A stretch of 56,740 nucleotides of DNA, taken from contig JAFGWU010000090.1 in the NCBI GenBank assembly GCA_016936975.1, positions 1-56,740 on the forward strand, read 5' to 3'. Below are positions 55,167 through 56,740 of this stretch, one piece after another. Under the pieces are notes generated by a model. That model worked only from the letters and a program-made list of their open reading frames with translations. It ran no database searches and was not told the origin of the DNA. Source of the stretch: Bacteroidales bacterium. GTDB lineage: Bacteria; Bacteroidota; Bacteroidia; Bacteroidales; GCA-2748055. The position numbers and the translations under genes were made by a program. Position 1 is the stretch's first letter. Each line of letters begins with the position of its first letter.

Positions 55167-56613
55167 AAACAGGCACAGGAATTTTGAAGATTATCTGGAG
55201 TACCTGAGAAATCATCTTTCAGGTCGCGAAAGACATGCTTTCGAACGGGATCTCGAATCGGATCCGTTCAAGCGGGAAGCTATGGAAGGATTTGAGATGT
55301 TTGCCCGGGATGATATTGAAGCGGATATGGCATCTCTCAGGAAAAGACTGAGCAGGAGGATAAAACGACGCAGGCGTATTACTTTATACAGTGCTGCCGC
55401 CGCTGTTGCATCACTGCTGATTGTATCCACCATTTTTGTAAAACTCCATGATTTCAACCCTGAGGAGGCATCGAAGGAGATTACTGAACGTTCAGGGGAA
55501 AAAGGAACGCCGGTTATTGCCCCCGGGGATATACAGGAAAATGTCGTGCCTGAAGAAACATCCGAAGAAGAAACAATCCCGGAAAGAACAGGTGAAGGAA
55601 CAGGGCAAATGGAGATTAAAGACAAAATCGGAACTGCCGAAAAAGAACTCCCGGGTCAGGCAGAAATGAAAAAGAGTCAGCCGGCTGATGAACAGGGGAA
55701 AAGTGAGGTATTACAGTATATCAAACAGGAACCGGTTCAGGAAATAAGAGTTGTTGAAGAGAGGGTAAAAGCGGGAGGAATAGAGCAACCTGCAAAAAAT
55801 TATGAACAACCAATCCTGGCTGATGAAACCAGAAGTGATGTTATCACCGTTGTAGAGGCCGGAAAGGAGGTTGAGAAAACTGATGAGAGAGTTGCGCTAC
55901 CGGTTGCCCGAAGCAGGGAGCCGTTGTTCCAGGTCACATCCTCAAAATCAATTTCGGAAGAATCCCAACCCGGATTGAAATCAATCAGGGGGTTGGTGAT
56001 CTCATTGGAGGACAGCATGCCAGTTCCCGGAGCAACGGTTATGATCAAAGGAACAACAAAGGGCGCAATAACGGATACGGATGGAAGATTCAATATGGCT
56101 TATGCCGGTGATACAAGCCCGACTCTGATAGCCAGTTTCATTGGCATGGAGCAAAAAGAGTTCACCGTAAAGGATGATTCGAATATTACACTGGCAATGA
56201 ATCCGGATCTATCTGCCTTAAGTGAGGTTGTGGTAATCGGCTATGGAGTATACGGGGATCAGCGGGCAGAAACCGTTTCCGTTTCGGAGGTTGCTATGAG
56301 AAATACATCACCGGCAGGTTCCTATACAGCGCCCCTGCCGGAAGGGGGAAACGACGCTTTTAAAACTTATGTTGAAGAAAATATGCAATTCCCTGAAGGT
56401 CATGAATCCCTGGAAAGGGCGGTGGTGATATTGCGATTCACTGTTAAAACCGACGGCTCCATCGATGATATCCAGGTTCTGAGAACTGCCGGACAGGCCT
56501 TCACCGATGAGGCAAAACGTGTACTACTCGAAGGTCCGGACTGGCTGCCGGCTGAAAAGGAAGGTATGAACTTTGAGGAGCGGGTCCGGATAAAATTGGT
56601 ATTTAAAAAGTAA
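55156..56613 (+). CDS. putative anti-sigma membrane protein with CarboxypepD-reg and TonB domains
   Basis: The 485-residue protein begins with a basic cytoplasmic part of about 74 residues (YLEYLRNHLSGRERHAFERD) that probably holds the sigma factor. One membrane helix follows (TLYSAAAAVASLLIVSTIFV, about 76-95). The Glu/Lys-rich linker of about 180 residues leads to a carboxypeptidase regulatory-like domain (276-355), the motif EVVVIGYG (357-364), and a C-terminal TonB-like domain (396-485) with AVVILRFTVKTDGSIDDIQV. The overlap with the sigma gene supports co-translation. No zinc anti-sigma motif is visible. It may sense an outer-membrane signal; that is inference. Confidence 0.82.
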   Translation: MSDRNRHRNFEDYLEYLRNHLSGRERHAFERDLESDPFKREAMEGFEMFARDDIEADMASLRKRLSRRIKRRRRITLYSAAAAVASLLIVSTIFVKLHDFNPEEASKEITERSGEKGTPVIAPGDIQENVVPEETSEEETIPERTGEGTGQMEIKDKIGTAEKELPGQAEMKKSQPADEQGKSEVLQYIKQEPVQEIRVVEERVKAGGIEQPAKNYEQPILADETRSDVITVVEAGKEVEKTDERVALPVARSREPLFQVTSSKSISEESQPGLKSIRGLVISLEDSMPVPGATVMIKGTTKGAITDTDGRFNMAYAGDTSPTLIASFIGMEQKEFTVKDDSNITLAMNPDLSALSEVVVIGYGVYGDQRAETVSVSEVAMRNTSPAGSYTAPLPEGGNDAFKTYVEENMQFPEGHESLERAVVILRFTVKTDGSIDDIQVLRTAGQAFTDEAKRVLLEGPDWLPAEKEGMNFEERVRIKLVFKK

Positions 56614-56637
56614 TCCCAAAAACGAAAGAAAAAATAC

Positions 56638-56645
56638 TATTTTTG
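56638..56645 (+). promoter_or_regulatory. tRNA-Ser promoter -7 box
   Basis: TATTTTTG fully matches TAnnTTTG and ends 8 bp before the tRNA 5' end, so transcription would start almost at the mature tRNA. No -33 TTG is seen at 19 bp. Confidence 0.5.
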
Positions 56646-56653
56646 TGTTTCCC

Positions 56654-56740
<87 letters not shown>

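Overview
The window is a chromosomal segment of an anaerobic or facultatively anaerobic member of the Bacteroidota, probably the Bacteroidales/Marinilabiliales side. The evidence is a short RpoD without region 1.1, a Rho factor with a long disordered insert, TAnnTTTG promoter boxes, Bacteroidota-type small families (DUF2795, DUF5063, head-GIN), SusC-like EVVVxGYG motifs, pyruvate:ferredoxin oxidoreductase and a complete Rnf complex. Nothing looks like a phage, plasmid, integrative element or CRISPR array; it is mostly core genome with repeat-rich intergenic spacers.

Layout. 1-5.5 kb: a branched-chain amino acid operon on the minus strand (ilvD-ilvB-ilvN-ilvC). It is preceded by a previously hidden 21-codon Ile/Leu/Val-rich leader peptide with a terminator/antiterminator pair, which is the most striking signal in the window. 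5.7-8.3 kb: rhomboid protease, GNAT acetyltransferase, YciO-like protein, CoA-binding protein. 8.4-13.3 kb (minus): trkA-trkH potassium uptake and comEC. 13.5-19.2 kb: a dihydroorotate-dehydrogenase-like protein without the usual catalytic Cys, then def, ruvX and nifJ. 19.2-22.1 kb: rho and rpoD, divergent. 22.1-27.3 kb (minus): recQ, DUF5063 protein, RNase D-like exonuclease, RlmI-like methyltransferase, GIN-domain lipoprotein. 27.4-34.7 kb (plus): guaB and an envelope operon of three parvulin/SurA-type chaperones plus an OstA-like protein. 34.7-37.2 kb (minus): DUF2795 protein, cobalamin adenosyltransferase, ABC ATPase, methyltransferase. 37.3-39.4 kb: recG.

39.4-46.6 kb: a repeat-filled spacer with a 16-unit, indel-free 21-bp array, then the Rnf operon rseC-rnfBCDGEA with an HD hydrolase. 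Inverted copies of a dispersed repeat lie just before and within this operon. PFOR (nifJ) makes reduced ferredoxin and Rnf uses it to reduce NAD+ while pumping ions, so the two modules together suggest fermentative energy conservation. 46.6-52.4 kb: an Omp85-like barrel, an EEP-family hydrolase, a penicillin acylase-family protein and a polyphosphate glucokinase-like ROK kinase. 52.4-56.6 kb: a VWA surface protein facing an ECF sigma / anti-sigma pair; the VWA protein and the anti-sigma protein share a carboxypeptidase-regulatory-like domain ending in the SusC-type EVVVxGYG motif. The window closes with a tRNA-Ser(CGA) gene.

All functional calls come from reading motifs and translations by eye; no database search was run.
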